Assembly (NCBI GenBank): GCA_036570425.1
Contig: DATCYF010000012.1
Coordinates: 62,001-126,000 of the forward strand
Direction of reading: 5' to 3'
Source: Rhizorhapis sp036570425
GTDB lineage: Bacteria > Pseudomonadota > Alphaproteobacteria > Sphingomonadales > Sphingomonadaceae
DNA length: 64,000 nucleotides
How positions within the stretch are numbered: the first letter of the stretch is position 1; each line of letters opens with the position of its first letter. A program made the position numbers and the translations under genes. A model generated the notes under the pieces. It ran no database searches, was not told the DNA's origin, and worked only from the letters and a program-made list of their open reading frames with translations. Below are positions 1 through 8,309 of this stretch, in pieces.

Positions 1-57
1 ACGGCCGACAGGACGCTGGTTGACAGCACGATCAAGGATTTGGGTTCCCTGAACTGA
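1..57 (+). CDS. C-terminal tail of an upstream gene (partial)
   Basis: The first 57 bases read as 18 codons plus TGA in one frame, with mostly G or C in third positions like the neighbouring genes. A terminator-like hairpin follows 24 bases after the stop. Both facts suggest the 3' end of a real plus-strand gene that begins outside the window. Eighteen residues are too few to name a family. Confidence 0.4.
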   Translation, partial: TADRTLVDSTIKDLGSLN

Positions 58-81
58 ATGCTGATCCACCACAGAAATTTG

Positions 82-114
82 AAGGCCGGGCTGGGCAATC
101 CAGTCCGGCCTTTC
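82..114 (+). terminator. Rho-independent terminator upstream of uvrC
   Basis: Two 8-base GC-rich arms (82-89 and 105-112) pair perfectly. An inner CTGG/CCAG pair (91-94 and 100-103) extends the stem. A short T-rich run, TTTCT, follows. It lies between the upstream stop codon and the uvrC start, so it probably ends the preceding transcript. Confidence 0.7.
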
Positions 115-127
115 TACATCTGACGAT

Positions 128-2044
128 ATGCCCGAACCCCTGTCTCCCGATCGCTTCAATGAAGAAAAGGCTGCTTACACTGTTCGCGGCGCGGGGCAGC
201 CCGATCTGGAAACCGGCATCGCGGCGATTCGTGAAACGCTGAAGACCTTGCCGCCTCGACCGGGCGTGTACCGGATGCAGGACGCGCGCGGCGACGTGCT
301 GTATGTTGGAAAAGCACGCGCGCTTAAAAATCGCGTCAACAATTATGTGCAGGTGGACCGGCTATCGAAGCGGCTCCAGAGAATGGTGGCGCAGACCCGC
401 TCGATGACCATCGTCACCACTAACAGCGAGGCCGAGGCTTTGCTGTTGGAGGCGCAACTCATCAAGCGATTTCGGCCGCCCTACAATGTGCTGCTTCGTG
501 ACGACAAGAGCTTCCCCTTCATCCTGCTGCGCGAAGACCACGCCTTTCCCCGCATTCAAAAGCATCGTGGTGCGCGAAACATCAAAGGGCGCTATTATGG
601 CCCTTTCGCCAGCGCGGGATCAGTGGGTCGTACCCTGAACGCGCTGCAAAAATTGTTTCTCCTCAGAAGCTGTACCGATAGCTTTTTCGCCAATCGATCG
701 CGGCCCTGCCTGCTCTATCAGATCAAGCGCTGCTCTGCCCCCTGTGTCGGACGGATCAGTGAAGCGGATTATGCGGAACTGGCGGGGGACGCGCAGGATT
801 TTCTCGCGGGCAAATCGACGAAGGTGCAACGCAAGCTGGGCGCAGCAATGCAGAGCGCATCTGACGCGATGGATTTCGAGCTGGCCGCGGTTTACCGCGA
901 CCGCCTGAAAGCGCTGACTTTCATTCAGGGCAGTCAGGCGATCAACGCGGAGGGCCTGGGAGATGCAGACATCTTTGCCATGGCCAGCAAGGGCGGATCG
1001 ATCTGCATTCAGGCCTTTTTCATTCGCGGCGGACAGAACTGGGGGCACCGCAGCTTCTTTCCAGTCCATACTGAGGATTTGGCCGAGGAAGAGGTTCTGG
1101 AAAGCTTTATGGCGCAATTCTACGAGGAAGTGCCGGCACCCAGGCTGATCCTTGCCGACCGCGTCCCGCTGGAGGCGGAATTATTGACCCAGGCACTTTC
1201 GGAGCGAACAGGGGCGAAGGTGCGGATCGACGTGCCTCAGCGCGGTGATCGAATGAAGTTGATCCGGCAGGCGCAGCGCAACGCAGTGGAGGCGCTGGAC
1301 AGGCGGCTTGCGGAAACCACGACCCAAGGCAAGATCCTGCGCGACATGGCGGACCTGTTCGGATTGGACGGGCCGCCGGACCGTATCGAGATTTACGACA
1401 ACAGCCATATTCAGGGCACCAACGCGCTGGGCGCCATGGTTGTGGCGGGGCCGGAGGGTTTCCGCAAAAACGCCTATCGCAAGTTCAACATCAAACGGGC
1501 AGAGACAGTGCCGGGCGACGATTTTGCGATGATGCGCGAAGTGCTGGAACGCCGCTTCGCTCGTGCGCAGAAGGAGGATCCGGAGCGGGAGAAGGGTGAC
1601 TGGCCCGATCTGGTGCTGATCGACGGTGGCCGTGGGCAGTTGAATGCCGTGCGCGGTGTTCTGGAGGAAATGGGCATTGAGGACGTGGCTCTTGTCGGGG
1701 TCGCCAAAGGGCCGGATCGGAATGCGGGGCGGGAGGTGTTTCACCTGATGGATGGGCGCGAACTGACCCTGCCAGTGAACAACCCCGTTCTCTTCTACCT
1801 GCAGCGCTTGCGTGACGAGGCGCACCGTTTCGCCATCGGGGCCCATCGTGCGAAGCGAAGCAAGGCCATGGGAGCAAGCTCTCTGGACGAAGTGCCTGGT
1901 ATCGGCCCGGCACGGAAGAAGGCGCTGCTGATGCATTTCGGTACGGCCCGAGCGGTCAAGGACGCTCAACTGGAGGACCTGCAGCGCGCGCCGGGCGTGT
2001 CCAAGGCGGTGGCGCAGATCGTCTATGACTATTTTCATGGATAA
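128..2044 (+). CDS. uvrC: Excinuclease ABC subunit UvrC
   Basis: UvrC makes both incisions flanking a lesion in nucleotide excision repair, acting in the cytoplasm with UvrA and UvrB. The 638-residue protein has the full family layout. A GIY-YIG nuclease domain lies near residues 45-125 (GVYRMQD and LYVGKARALKNRV). A UVR motif is near 240-262, an RNase H-like second nuclease domain near 420 (YDNSHIQGTNALGAMV), and a helix-hairpin-helix pair at the C-terminus (EVPGIGPARKKALL). The length is normal for the family. The gene starts 13 bp after the upstream terminator and recO begins 27 bp after its stop, so the two repair genes are probably co-transcribed. Confidence 0.97.
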   Translation: MPEPLSPDRFNEEKAAYTVRGAGQPDLETGIAAIRETLKTLPPRPGVYRMQDARGDVLYVGKARALKNRVNNYVQVDRLSKRLQRMVAQTRSMTIVTTNSEAEALLLEAQLIKRFRPPYNVLLRDDKSFPFILLREDHAFPRIQKHRGARNIKGRYYGPFASAGSVGRTLNALQKLFLLRSCTDSFFANRSRPCLLYQIKRCSAPCVGRISEADYAELAGDAQDFLAGKSTKVQRKLGAAMQSASDAMDFELAAVYRDRLKALTFIQGSQAINAEGLGDADIFAMASKGGSICIQAFFIRGGQNWGHRSFFPVHTEDLAEEEVLESFMAQFYEEVPAPRLILADRVPLEAELLTQALSERTGAKVRIDVPQRGDRMKLIRQAQRNAVEALDRRLAETTTQGKILRDMADLFGLDGPPDRIEIYDNSHIQGTNALGAMVVAGPEGFRKNAYRKFNIKRAETVPGDDFAMMREVLERRFARAQKEDPEREKGDWPDLVLIDGGRGQLNAVRGVLEEMGIEDVALVGVAKGPDRNAGREVFHLMDGRELTLPVNNPVLFYLQRLRDEAHRFAIGAHRAKRSKAMGASSLDEVPGIGPARKKALLMHFGTARAVKDAQLEDLQRAPGVSKAVAQIVYDYFHG

Positions 2045-2071
2045 CCGCTGTCCCCTGGCCGATGTGGCTCT

Positions 2072-2806
2072 GTGAGCCAGATCGTCACTCCAGCGATCAT
2101 TTGCGCCGTTCGGCATCACGGCGAACATGGCGTGATCGCGCGGCTGATGACCCCGGATAATGGCTTGATGGCAGGCTATGTGCGGGGAGGGCGATCAACG
2201 CGGCTGAGGCCCGTGCTGATGCCGTCCAATCTGGTTCAGGCCGAATTTCGCGCGCGGACGGGGGAACAACTCGCCAGCCTCACAGTCGAACTGGAGCACA
2301 GCCGAGGGCCATTGTTTGGAGAGCCTTTACCCGCTGCGGCAATTGTCTGGTCGTGCGCGCTGACGGCTGCGGCCCTGCCGGAGGAGCAGGCTTATCCGCT
2401 GCTTTATGAAACGCTGGACGGGCTGCTTTCCGCAATAGAGGCTGCCCCGGCGGCGAGAGGGTGGGCAGTGGCACTGGTGCGCTACGAACTTCTGATATTG
2501 GCGGAGCTCGGTTTCGGGCTGGATTTCAGCCGATGCGCGGTGACAGGCGAGAGAGAAAAGCTATGTTATGTCAGTGCCAAAAGCGGCGCTGTGGTAAGCG
2601 CGGAGGCAGCCAAAGGCTACGAACGGCAACTTTTGCGGCTTCCTTCTTTTCTGATCGAGGGCGGAGCGGCACAATGGGCGGACATAATGGACGGGCTGAC
2701 GCTGACAGGTCATTTTCTTGAGCGCTCCGTCCTGACTGACCGGCGGTCGGAGGTGTTGGCGTCGCGGGAGCGCCTGATGGAAAGTCTCAAGCGAGCGATT
2801 GCCTGA
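2072..2806 (+). CDS. recO: DNA repair protein RecO
   Basis: RecO helps load RecA onto SSB-coated single-stranded DNA in RecFOR gap repair. The 244-residue product has the typical opening (VTPAIICAVRHHGEHG) followed by an OB-fold region with the VRGGRSTRLRPVL segment. The zinc-binding cysteines found in many RecO proteins are mostly absent: only the CAVTG cysteine and one later Cys remain. In my experience this is common in alphaproteobacterial members. The start is GTG, since the upstream ATG at 2062 is out of frame. The stop codon lies inside the terminator hairpin at 2801-2827. Confidence 0.93.
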   Translation: MSQIVTPAIICAVRHHGEHGVIARLMTPDNGLMAGYVRGGRSTRLRPVLMPSNLVQAEFRARTGEQLASLTVELEHSRGPLFGEPLPAAAIVWSCALTAAALPEEQAYPLLYETLDGLLSAIEAAPAARGWAVALVRYELLILAELGFGLDFSRCAVTGEREKLCYVSAKSGAVVSAEAAKGYERQLLRLPSFLIEGGAAQWADIMDGLTLTGHFLERSVLTDRRSEVLASRERLMESLKRAIA

Positions 2807-2827
2807 TTGATCGCAGGCGGTTTTTTT
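2801..2827 (+). terminator. Terminator overlapping the recO stop codon
   Basis: GCCTG (2801-2805) pairs with CAGGC (2814-2818). Two G residues and a run of seven T (2821-2827) follow. The stem includes the recO stop codon, so uvrC-recO transcription probably ends here, separating it from the next regulator gene. Confidence 0.6.
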
Positions 2828-2847
2828 GCAAAAGCTATCTTTTACTA

Positions 2848-2854
2848 AAGGAGG
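2848..2854 (+). promoter_or_regulatory. Strong Shine-Dalgarno deciding a GTG start
   Basis: AAGGAGG lies 4 bases before GTG at 2859. It supports that codon over the upstream in-frame TTG at 2826, which falls inside the T-tract of the recO terminator. Confidence 0.8.
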
Positions 2855-2858
2855 TAGC

Positions 2859-4277
2859 GTGGGAAAGCAGCGGCTCTATGCAGGTGAACGGCTTCGCGGC
2901 TTGCGCTTGCGATTGGGTCTCTCCCAATCCGTCATGGCTGCGCGGATTGGCATTTCCAATAGCTATCTTAGCCAGTTGGAGCATGATGACAGGCCGATGA
3001 CTCCCTCGATCCGGCAAGCGATTGGCAGGGCCTTTCCCCTGAATGGGGCAGACTTCGAAGTAGACGATGCGCAGCGCCGAACGTCAGGTGTCCGCGACGC
3101 CGTGTCCGATCCGCTGTTTACGGGCATGGAGATGTCGGATGGGGCGATCGACCGCCTGGTTGAGTTGCAGCCTGCCATCGCAGACAGGCTGACAGCGCTT
3201 CATCAGGCCTATCGGGGCGCCGTTAATCGACTTCAGTTTGTTGATGATGTGATTTCCAGCGAAATCGGAATGGATGGTCGCCTGCCTTGGGAGGAGGTGC
3301 GTGACTGGTTTCATCTCGCCGGAAACTATGTCGATGCCATTGATCGCGCCGCTGAGCGGATGGCCGAGGAATTGTGGCGACAGGATGAGATAGGGGCCGG
3401 AGCAATCGCCGCGCGCTTGCGGGAAAGGCACGAAGTTACCGTCGAATTGACCTCGCGAGAAGAAAACACCCGACTGTTGCGCCGTTATGACCGACGGACC
3501 CGCACCTTGACGCTTTCCGGCGCCATGCCGCCTGATAGTCGTCGATTCGCGCTGGCGCATCAACTTGCCGCATTGGAGCTTGCGGAGGAAATTGCCGAAG
3601 TGAGGGACGGCGCGGAATTGCGGTCCGAAGAGGCGCGGCAACTCCTTTCCATCGGGCTGACGAACTATGCGGCCGGGGCTTTGTTGATGCCTTATGATCG
3701 GTTCCGACGGACCGCGCGGAGCCTGCGCCATGACATCGACCGGCTTTGCCAATATTTTCTGGTGAGTTTCGAACAGGCCTGCCACCGCCTGTCGACACTG
3801 CAACGTCCAGGAGAATGCGGAACGCCTTTCTTTTTCTGCCGCGTGGACATGGCAGGCAATATCACCAAGCGGCATTCGGCAACGCGACTGGAATTCGCGC
3901 GATTCGGCGGCGCTTGCCCGCTCTGGATCGTGCATGAGGCAGTGGCTATTCCCGACCGCATTGTGGTGCAACTGGCCCAGACCCCCGACGGGGCGCGCTA
4001 TGTAAGCATGGCCAAAGGGCTGGTGAAACCATCGGGGAGCTATGCGCGAGCGCCGCGCCGCTATGCCGTGGCGCTAGGCTGCGAAGTGGAACATGCCAAG
4101 AGCTTTGTCTATGCTGACCAGCTCGATCTCGCCAATGAGCAGGCGGCTACCCCCATCGGGATAAGTTGTCGCATCTGCCCCCGCATGAACTGCGATCAAC
4201 GAGCATTTCCGCCGGTGGACCGCAGTCTGTTCGTCGATCCCGATGTGCGCGAGATCGTGCCTTACCGAATCAAATAA
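2859..4277 (+). CDS. XRE-family / ImmA-like short-chain acyl-CoA type regulator
   Basis: This is a predicted DNA-binding transcription factor of the XRE + DUF955 + DUF2083 family, whose relatives (RamB and ScfR type) control short-chain acyl-CoA, propionate or glyoxylate metabolism. The 472-residue product has an N-terminal helix-turn-helix (residues 8-65; LGLSQSVMAARIGISNSYLSQLE). A middle ImmA/IrrE-like fold has HQLAA where the metallopeptidase HExxH would be, so it is probably not a protease. A C-terminal Cys-rich segment reads CRICPRMNCDQ. I chose GTG at 2859 because AAGGAGG (2848-2854) sits 4 bases upstream, although the frame stays open to a TTG at 2826. The valine operon next door is a plausible but unproven target. 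Confidence 0.85.
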   Translation: MGKQRLYAGERLRGLRLRLGLSQSVMAARIGISNSYLSQLEHDDRPMTPSIRQAIGRAFPLNGADFEVDDAQRRTSGVRDAVSDPLFTGMEMSDGAIDRLVELQPAIADRLTALHQAYRGAVNRLQFVDDVISSEIGMDGRLPWEEVRDWFHLAGNYVDAIDRAAERMAEELWRQDEIGAGAIAARLRERHEVTVELTSREENTRLLRRYDRRTRTLTLSGAMPPDSRRFALAHQLAALELAEEIAEVRDGAELRSEEARQLLSIGLTNYAAGALLMPYDRFRRTARSLRHDIDRLCQYFLVSFEQACHRLSTLQRPGECGTPFFFCRVDMAGNITKRHSATRLEFARFGGACPLWIVHEAVAIPDRIVVQLAQTPDGARYVSMAKGLVKPSGSYARAPRRYAVALGCEVEHAKSFVYADQLDLANEQAATPIGISCRICPRMNCDQRAFPPVDRSLFVDPDVREIVPYRIK

Positions 4278-4292
4278 ACGGCCGATTTCGCC

Positions 4293-4322
4293 CCGACATT
4301 CCCGTTCGTGCGGGAATGTCGG
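4293..4322. terminator. Perfect 12-bp hairpin between convergent genes
   Basis: Arms 4293-4304 and 4311-4322 are perfectly complementary around a TTCGTG loop. The hairpin sits between the ends of the plus-strand regulator and minus-strand mmsB, 15 and 21 bp from their stops. It could stop transcription from either side, though there is no clear T-run on either strand. Confidence 0.5.
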
Positions 4323-4343
4323 CGTGATTGGGGAAGGGTGATC

Positions 4344-5222
4344 CTATTTACCCTGTAGCGTTTCGATGATGGCGGAGAAGTCCCGGCCGCCTTCACCTGC
4401 CGACGCAAGCATCTGGTACAGAGCTTCTGCGGCGTTTCCCATCGGCACGCTGGCGTCTACCGCCTGAGCAGCCTGCGTGGCGAGCTTCAGGTCCTTCAGC
4501 ATGAGCGCAACGGCAAAGCCGCCTTCATAGCCGTTGTCGGCCGGGCTTTTCGGGCCAACGCCGGGCAGAGGACAATAGCTCGTCATCGACCAGCTCTGCC
4601 CTGACGAGACACTGGAAATGTCATAGAAGGTCTGCGGGTCAAGGCCCAGCTTCTGCGCCATGGCGAAGGTTTCGCACGTTGCCACCATTGTCGCACCGAG
4701 CAGCATGTTGTTGCAGATCTTCGCTGCCTGTCCATTGCCGGCGTCGCCTGCGTGGATGACTGTTTTGCCCATGGCGGACAAGATCGGTTTGGCGCGTTCG
4801 AATGCGTTGTCAGTGCCGCCGACCATGAAGGTCAACGTGCCGCCAGCCGCAGCGGCAATACCACCGGAAACTGGCGCATCGACCATTTCAAAGCCCTTTT
4901 CCACGGCGGCGGCTATCACCTTACGCGCAGTGGCCACGTCGATGGTCGAGCAATCGAGAAACAGGGTTCCCGGCGCTGCTGCACCGAAAACCTCATTGCT
5001 GTAGACCATGTCCACATGCTTACCAGCCGGAAGCATTGTCACCACGGCATCAGCACCTGTAACAGCGGCAGCAGCCGAGGCGGAGCGGCTGCATCCGGCG
5101 TCCACAGCCTTCGCGAGCGCTGTTTCCGAAAGGTCGAACGCGGCGACCTCATGGCCTGCCTTTGCCAGGTTCGCGGCCATGCCGCCGCCCATATTGCCCA
5201 AGCCGATAATTGCGATCTTCAT
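4344..5222 (-). CDS. mmsB: 3-hydroxyisobutyrate dehydrogenase
   Basis: It oxidises 3-hydroxyisobutyrate to methylmalonate semialdehyde with NAD in valine degradation. The 292-residue protein opens with the Rossmann dinucleotide motif (IGLGNMGGGMA). It carries the substrate-binding APVSGG segment near residue 122 and the catalytic-lysine region GNGQAAKICNN near 170. I placed the start at the ATG at 5222 because the Rossmann strand should begin there and GGAG lies just upstream; the frame also opens at 5243. It is the last gene of the valine operon, 91 bp after the enoyl-CoA hydratase gene. Confidence 0.95.
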   Translation of the reverse strand: MKIAIIGLGNMGGGMAANLAKAGHEVAAFDLSETALAKAVDAGCSRSASAAAAVTGADAVVTMLPAGKHVDMVYSNEVFGAAAPGTLFLDCSTIDVATARKVIAAAVEKGFEMVDAPVSGGIAAAAGGTLTFMVGGTDNAFERAKPILSAMGKTVIHAGDAGNGQAAKICNNMLLGATMVATCETFAMAQKLGLDPQTFYDISSVSSGQSWSMTSYCPLPGVGPKSPADNGYEGGFAVALMLKDLKLATQAAQAVDASVPMGNAAEALYQMLASAGEGGRDFSAIIETLQGK

Positions 5223-5313
5223 ATCATCCAGCTCCAAATCCATTCGTCCCGAGCACGGCCGAGAACATCTTCCTGATCCTACGTGTCTTGCATATGCCTG
5301 ACACGCGTCTGGT

Positions 5314-6093
5314 CTATTTACCCTTCCAGACGCCCGGGCGCTTTTCGACGAAGGCTGCCATGCCTTCCATCTTATCCTCGGTGGCCGTCAGGCCCTGGAA
5401 TAAGCGGCGCTCCGTGTAAATACCCTGCAGCAAGTTGGTTTCGAATGCGAGGTTCACCATTTCCTTGTTCACCATAGCGGCGAGCGGCGGCATGGCGGCG
5501 ATCGTTTCTGCTGTTTTCAGAGCATCGTCCAGCAATTCCGCCGCAGGAACGACGCGCGCGACCAGGCTGGCGCGTTCGGCTTCTTCTGCGTTCATCATGC
5601 GGCCGGTGAGGCACATTTCCATCGCCTTGGCTTTGCCGACCGCGCGGGTGAGGCGCTGCGATCCGCCCATGCCAGGTGCTACGCCAAGCTTGATTTCAGG
5701 CTGGCCGAATTTTGCGGTGTCGGCAGCGATGATGAAATCCGCCATCATCGCCAGTTCGCAGCCGCCGCCCAATGCATAGCCCGCGACTGCGGCGATCCAT
5801 GGCTTGCGGGTGGAGACGACCACCTTGCTGGTCCAGTCGGCGAAGAAATCTTCGCGGTAGAATTCAGCGTAGCTTTTGTCAGCCATCTCCTTGATGTCCG
5901 CGCCAGCAGCGAAGGCTTTCTCGCTTCCGGTGATGACGGCGCAGCGCTGGCTGTCATCCTTGTCGTACGCCGCGAAAGCCTCAATCAAATCCGAGAGCAC
6001 CTGCACATTCAGAGCGTTAAGCGCCTGCGGACGGTTGAGCGTGATGAGAGTCACCGCACCACGCTGTTCGACGAGAAGGGTTTCATAGGCCAT
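5314..6093 (-). CDS. Enoyl-CoA hydratase
   Basis: A crotonase-fold hydratase, most likely converting methacrylyl-CoA to 3-hydroxyisobutyryl-CoA here because of its neighbours. The 259-residue product is the normal length. It has the oxyanion-hole segments AFAAGADIKEM (near 59-69) and ALGGGCELAMM (near 107-117), and the two catalytic-type glutamates of the family (GQPEIKLGVAPGMGG). Its start lies 3 bp after the hydrolase stop, with an AGGGA ribosome site inside the end of that gene. A general beta-oxidation role is also possible. Confidence 0.92.
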   Translation of the reverse strand: MAYETLLVEQRGAVTLITLNRPQALNALNVQVLSDLIEAFAAYDKDDSQRCAVITGSEKAFAAGADIKEMADKSYAEFYREDFFADWTSKVVVSTRKPWIAAVAGYALGGGCELAMMADFIIAADTAKFGQPEIKLGVAPGMGGSQRLTRAVGKAKAMEMCLTGRMMNAEEAERASLVARVVPAAELLDDALKTAETIAAMPPLAAMVNKEMVNLAFETNLLQGIYTERRLFQGLTATEDKMEGMAAFVEKRPGVWKGK

Positions 6094-6096
6094 GGT

Positions 6097-7155
6097 TCAG
6101 ATCCCTAATTCTGGAAGAGGCGTCCATTCCTTGCCCGCAGGCAGCGGAGCAAAGAGCGAATCAATCAGTGCATCAGTGACACCTTCCGGGGTCGCCGGCG
6201 TCCATTTTGGCATATTGTCTTTGTCGACAATCACGGCCCGCACGCCTTCGACGAAATCCGGGCGGCGGATGACATGGCAGGCAATGCGATATTCCATCCG
6301 CATATTGTCCGCGAAATCCGTCATCCTTCCGCCCTCCGCCAATTGGCGGAGGGCGACTTTGATGGTCTGAGGCGATTTGGTGGCGAGGGTGGTTATCTGT
6401 TTGTCCGCCCACTCCGAACCGTCCGCCTTCAACGCGGCGAGAATGTCTTCATAGCGGTCTGATGCGAAAAGGCGGTCGATGTCCGCGCGTTGCGCTTCGA
6501 TTTTTGCCGGGGGAGGAGTCACTTGAGCATTGTTCAGGATGCTCTCGATACTGGCTGGATCAGCGATGATGTCCCCCTTGATACCATCCAGCGTGTCGGA
6601 GTTCATATAATGCGTCGCTATACCCACGGCCCTGCAATCCGCGCCGTCGATTCGTGCGCCCGCAGTGGCCAGATAAGCGCCCACGCGGCCGGGCAGGCGT
6701 GGCAGAAACCAGCCGCCGCCCACGTCGGGGAAGAGGCCAATGCCTGTTTCCGGCATGGCGAAAGTTGTCCGCTCCGTCGCGATGCGATACCGCGCAGGAA
6801 GGGATATGCCAACGCCGCCACCCATTGTGATGCCGTCGATGAATGCCACAATGGGCTTTTCATAGACGAACAGCAGATGGTTCATCCGGTATTCGTGGAA
6901 ATAAAAGCCTTCAGCCTCGACACAGTCGGTCTTGGCGCTGTCCGCCAGCAGGCGAATATCGCCGCCCGCGCAGAAGCCGCGGCCCTCGGCATGATCGATG
7001 ATGACAGCGCTGATGCCCTCATCCTCTCGCCATTGAAGCAGGGCCTTGTTAATGGCTGTCACCATGCCCGGGGTGAGCGCATGAATGGCTTTTGGGCGGT
7101 TCAGGCGAATGCGGCCGACGCCGCCTTCTCTGGAAATCAGGACTTCATCGGTCAT
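6097..7155 (-). CDS. 3-hydroxyisobutyryl-CoA hydrolase
   Basis: It hydrolyses 3-hydroxyisobutyryl-CoA to free 3-hydroxyisobutyrate, a step specific to valine degradation. The 352-residue crotonase-family protein has the long C-terminal domain that separates HIBCH enzymes from ordinary hydratases. Oxyanion-hole motifs are GRGFCAGGDIRLLA near 58-71 and GITMGGGVGIS near 108-118, with the catalytic region FAMPETGIGLFPDVGGG near 130. The start overlaps the end of the acyl-CoA dehydrogenase gene by 4 bp, indicating translational coupling. Confidence 0.93.
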   Translation of the reverse strand: MTDEVLISREGGVGRIRLNRPKAIHALTPGMVTAINKALLQWREDEGISAVIIDHAEGRGFCAGGDIRLLADSAKTDCVEAEGFYFHEYRMNHLLFVYEKPIVAFIDGITMGGGVGISLPARYRIATERTTFAMPETGIGLFPDVGGGWFLPRLPGRVGAYLATAGARIDGADCRAVGIATHYMNSDTLDGIKGDIIADPASIESILNNAQVTPPPAKIEAQRADIDRLFASDRYEDILAALKADGSEWADKQITTLATKSPQTIKVALRQLAEGGRMTDFADNMRMEYRIACHVIRRPDFVEGVRAVIVDKDNMPKWTPATPEGVTDALIDSLFAPLPAGKEWTPLPELGI

Positions 7156-8297
7156 TGGCGGAGCATGTCCCTTGCAACGATCATACGCATGACCTGGTTG
7201 GTGCCTTCCAGAATGGAATGGACCCGCAGGTCGCGCCAGAAGCGTTCGATTGGATAATCCTGAAGATAGCCATAGCCTCCATGAAGCTGAAGCGCACGGT
7301 CGACCACCGACGAACCCGTGTCCGTTGCGAACCGCTTGGCCATGGCGGCGAAACGGACCTTGTCGGGGGCATTTTCCGTTACCTTGACGGCAGCGGCGTA
7401 CAACAAGGTGCGGGCGGCCTGAAGCTCGGTTTCCATGTCAGCCAACGTGAACTGGGTTGCCTGGAAATCAGCAATCGCCTGACCGAACTGCTTGCGGTCC
7501 CTGGTATAATTGACCGCCTCGTCCAGACAGCGCTGCGCACCGCCCAATGAGCAGGCGCCGATGTTGAGACGCCCTCCGTCAAGACCCATCATGGCGATAC
7601 GAAAGCCTTCGCCCTCGCTGCCCACCAGATTTTCCGCCGGTACGCGAACGCCGTCGAAATTGACTTGCGCAGTCGGTTGGGAATGCCAGCCGAGTTTCTT
7701 TTCCTGCGCGCCGAAGCTGACGCCCGCCATATCCTTTTCGATGACGAGGCAGCTTATGCCCTTGGGGCCATCGTCGCCCGTGCGGACCATCACGACATAG
7801 ATTTCGTTCTCGCCACCACCGGAGATGAATTGCTTGGAACCTGTGACGATATAATCGTCCCCGTCCCTCACCGCTTTGGTTTTGAGGCTGCCCGCATCCG
7901 ACCCCGCGCCTGCTTCGGTCAGGCAATAGCTGGCCATCTGTTCCATCGGGATCAGGGAAGGCAGATATTTGTCCTTGACTGCCTGGGCGCCGAACCGATC
8001 GATCATCCAGGCGGACATATTATGGATGGAAATGAACGCACTGGTGGAGGGACAGCCATAGGCCATCGCCTCCATGATGATCGCGGATTCGAGTCGGCCA
8101 AGCCCTATGCCGCCGGATTCTTCCGACACATAGATGCCGCCGAAACCAAGCTCCGCCGCCGCGCGAATGGTGTCGCGCGGGAAGATGTGTTTTTCATCCC
8201 ATTCCGCCGCATGGGGCGTAATGGCGTCTGCGGTGAACTTGCGCGCCATATCCTGTATGGCGCGCTGATCGTCCGTAAGGTCAAACTGACTGGTCAT
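7152..8297 (-). CDS. Acyl-CoA dehydrogenase (probable isobutyryl-CoA dehydrogenase)
   Basis: An FAD-dependent short/branched-chain acyl-CoA dehydrogenase. Position between mmsA and the HIBCH hydrolase makes isobutyryl-CoA the likely substrate. The 381-residue protein has the signatures CLTEAGAGSDAGS (near 127-139) and the C-terminal QLHGGYGYLQDYPIERFWRD. The catalytic glutamate is expected in the SILEGTNQVMR segment near the C-terminus. Electrons would pass to electron-transfer flavoprotein, which is not encoded here. The start is 12 bp after the mmsA stop. Confidence 0.93.
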   Translation of the reverse strand: MTSQFDLTDDQRAIQDMARKFTADAITPHAAEWDEKHIFPRDTIRAAAELGFGGIYVSEESGGIGLGRLESAIIMEAMAYGCPSTSAFISIHNMSAWMIDRFGAQAVKDKYLPSLIPMEQMASYCLTEAGAGSDAGSLKTKAVRDGDDYIVTGSKQFISGGGENEIYVVMVRTGDDGPKGISCLVIEKDMAGVSFGAQEKKLGWHSQPTAQVNFDGVRVPAENLVGSEGEGFRIAMMGLDGGRLNIGACSLGGAQRCLDEAVNYTRDRKQFGQAIADFQATQFTLADMETELQAARTLLYAAAVKVTENAPDKVRFAAMAKRFATDTGSSVVDRALQLHGGYGYLQDYPIERFWRDLRVHSILEGTNQVMRMIVARDMLRQ

Positions 8298-8309
8298 GAA
8301 ACGACCCTA

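Noticed and set aside
1181..2128. A 315-residue minus-strand frame across uvrC and recO
   Set aside because: Antisense to two clearly assigned repair genes, with no start signal or motifs.
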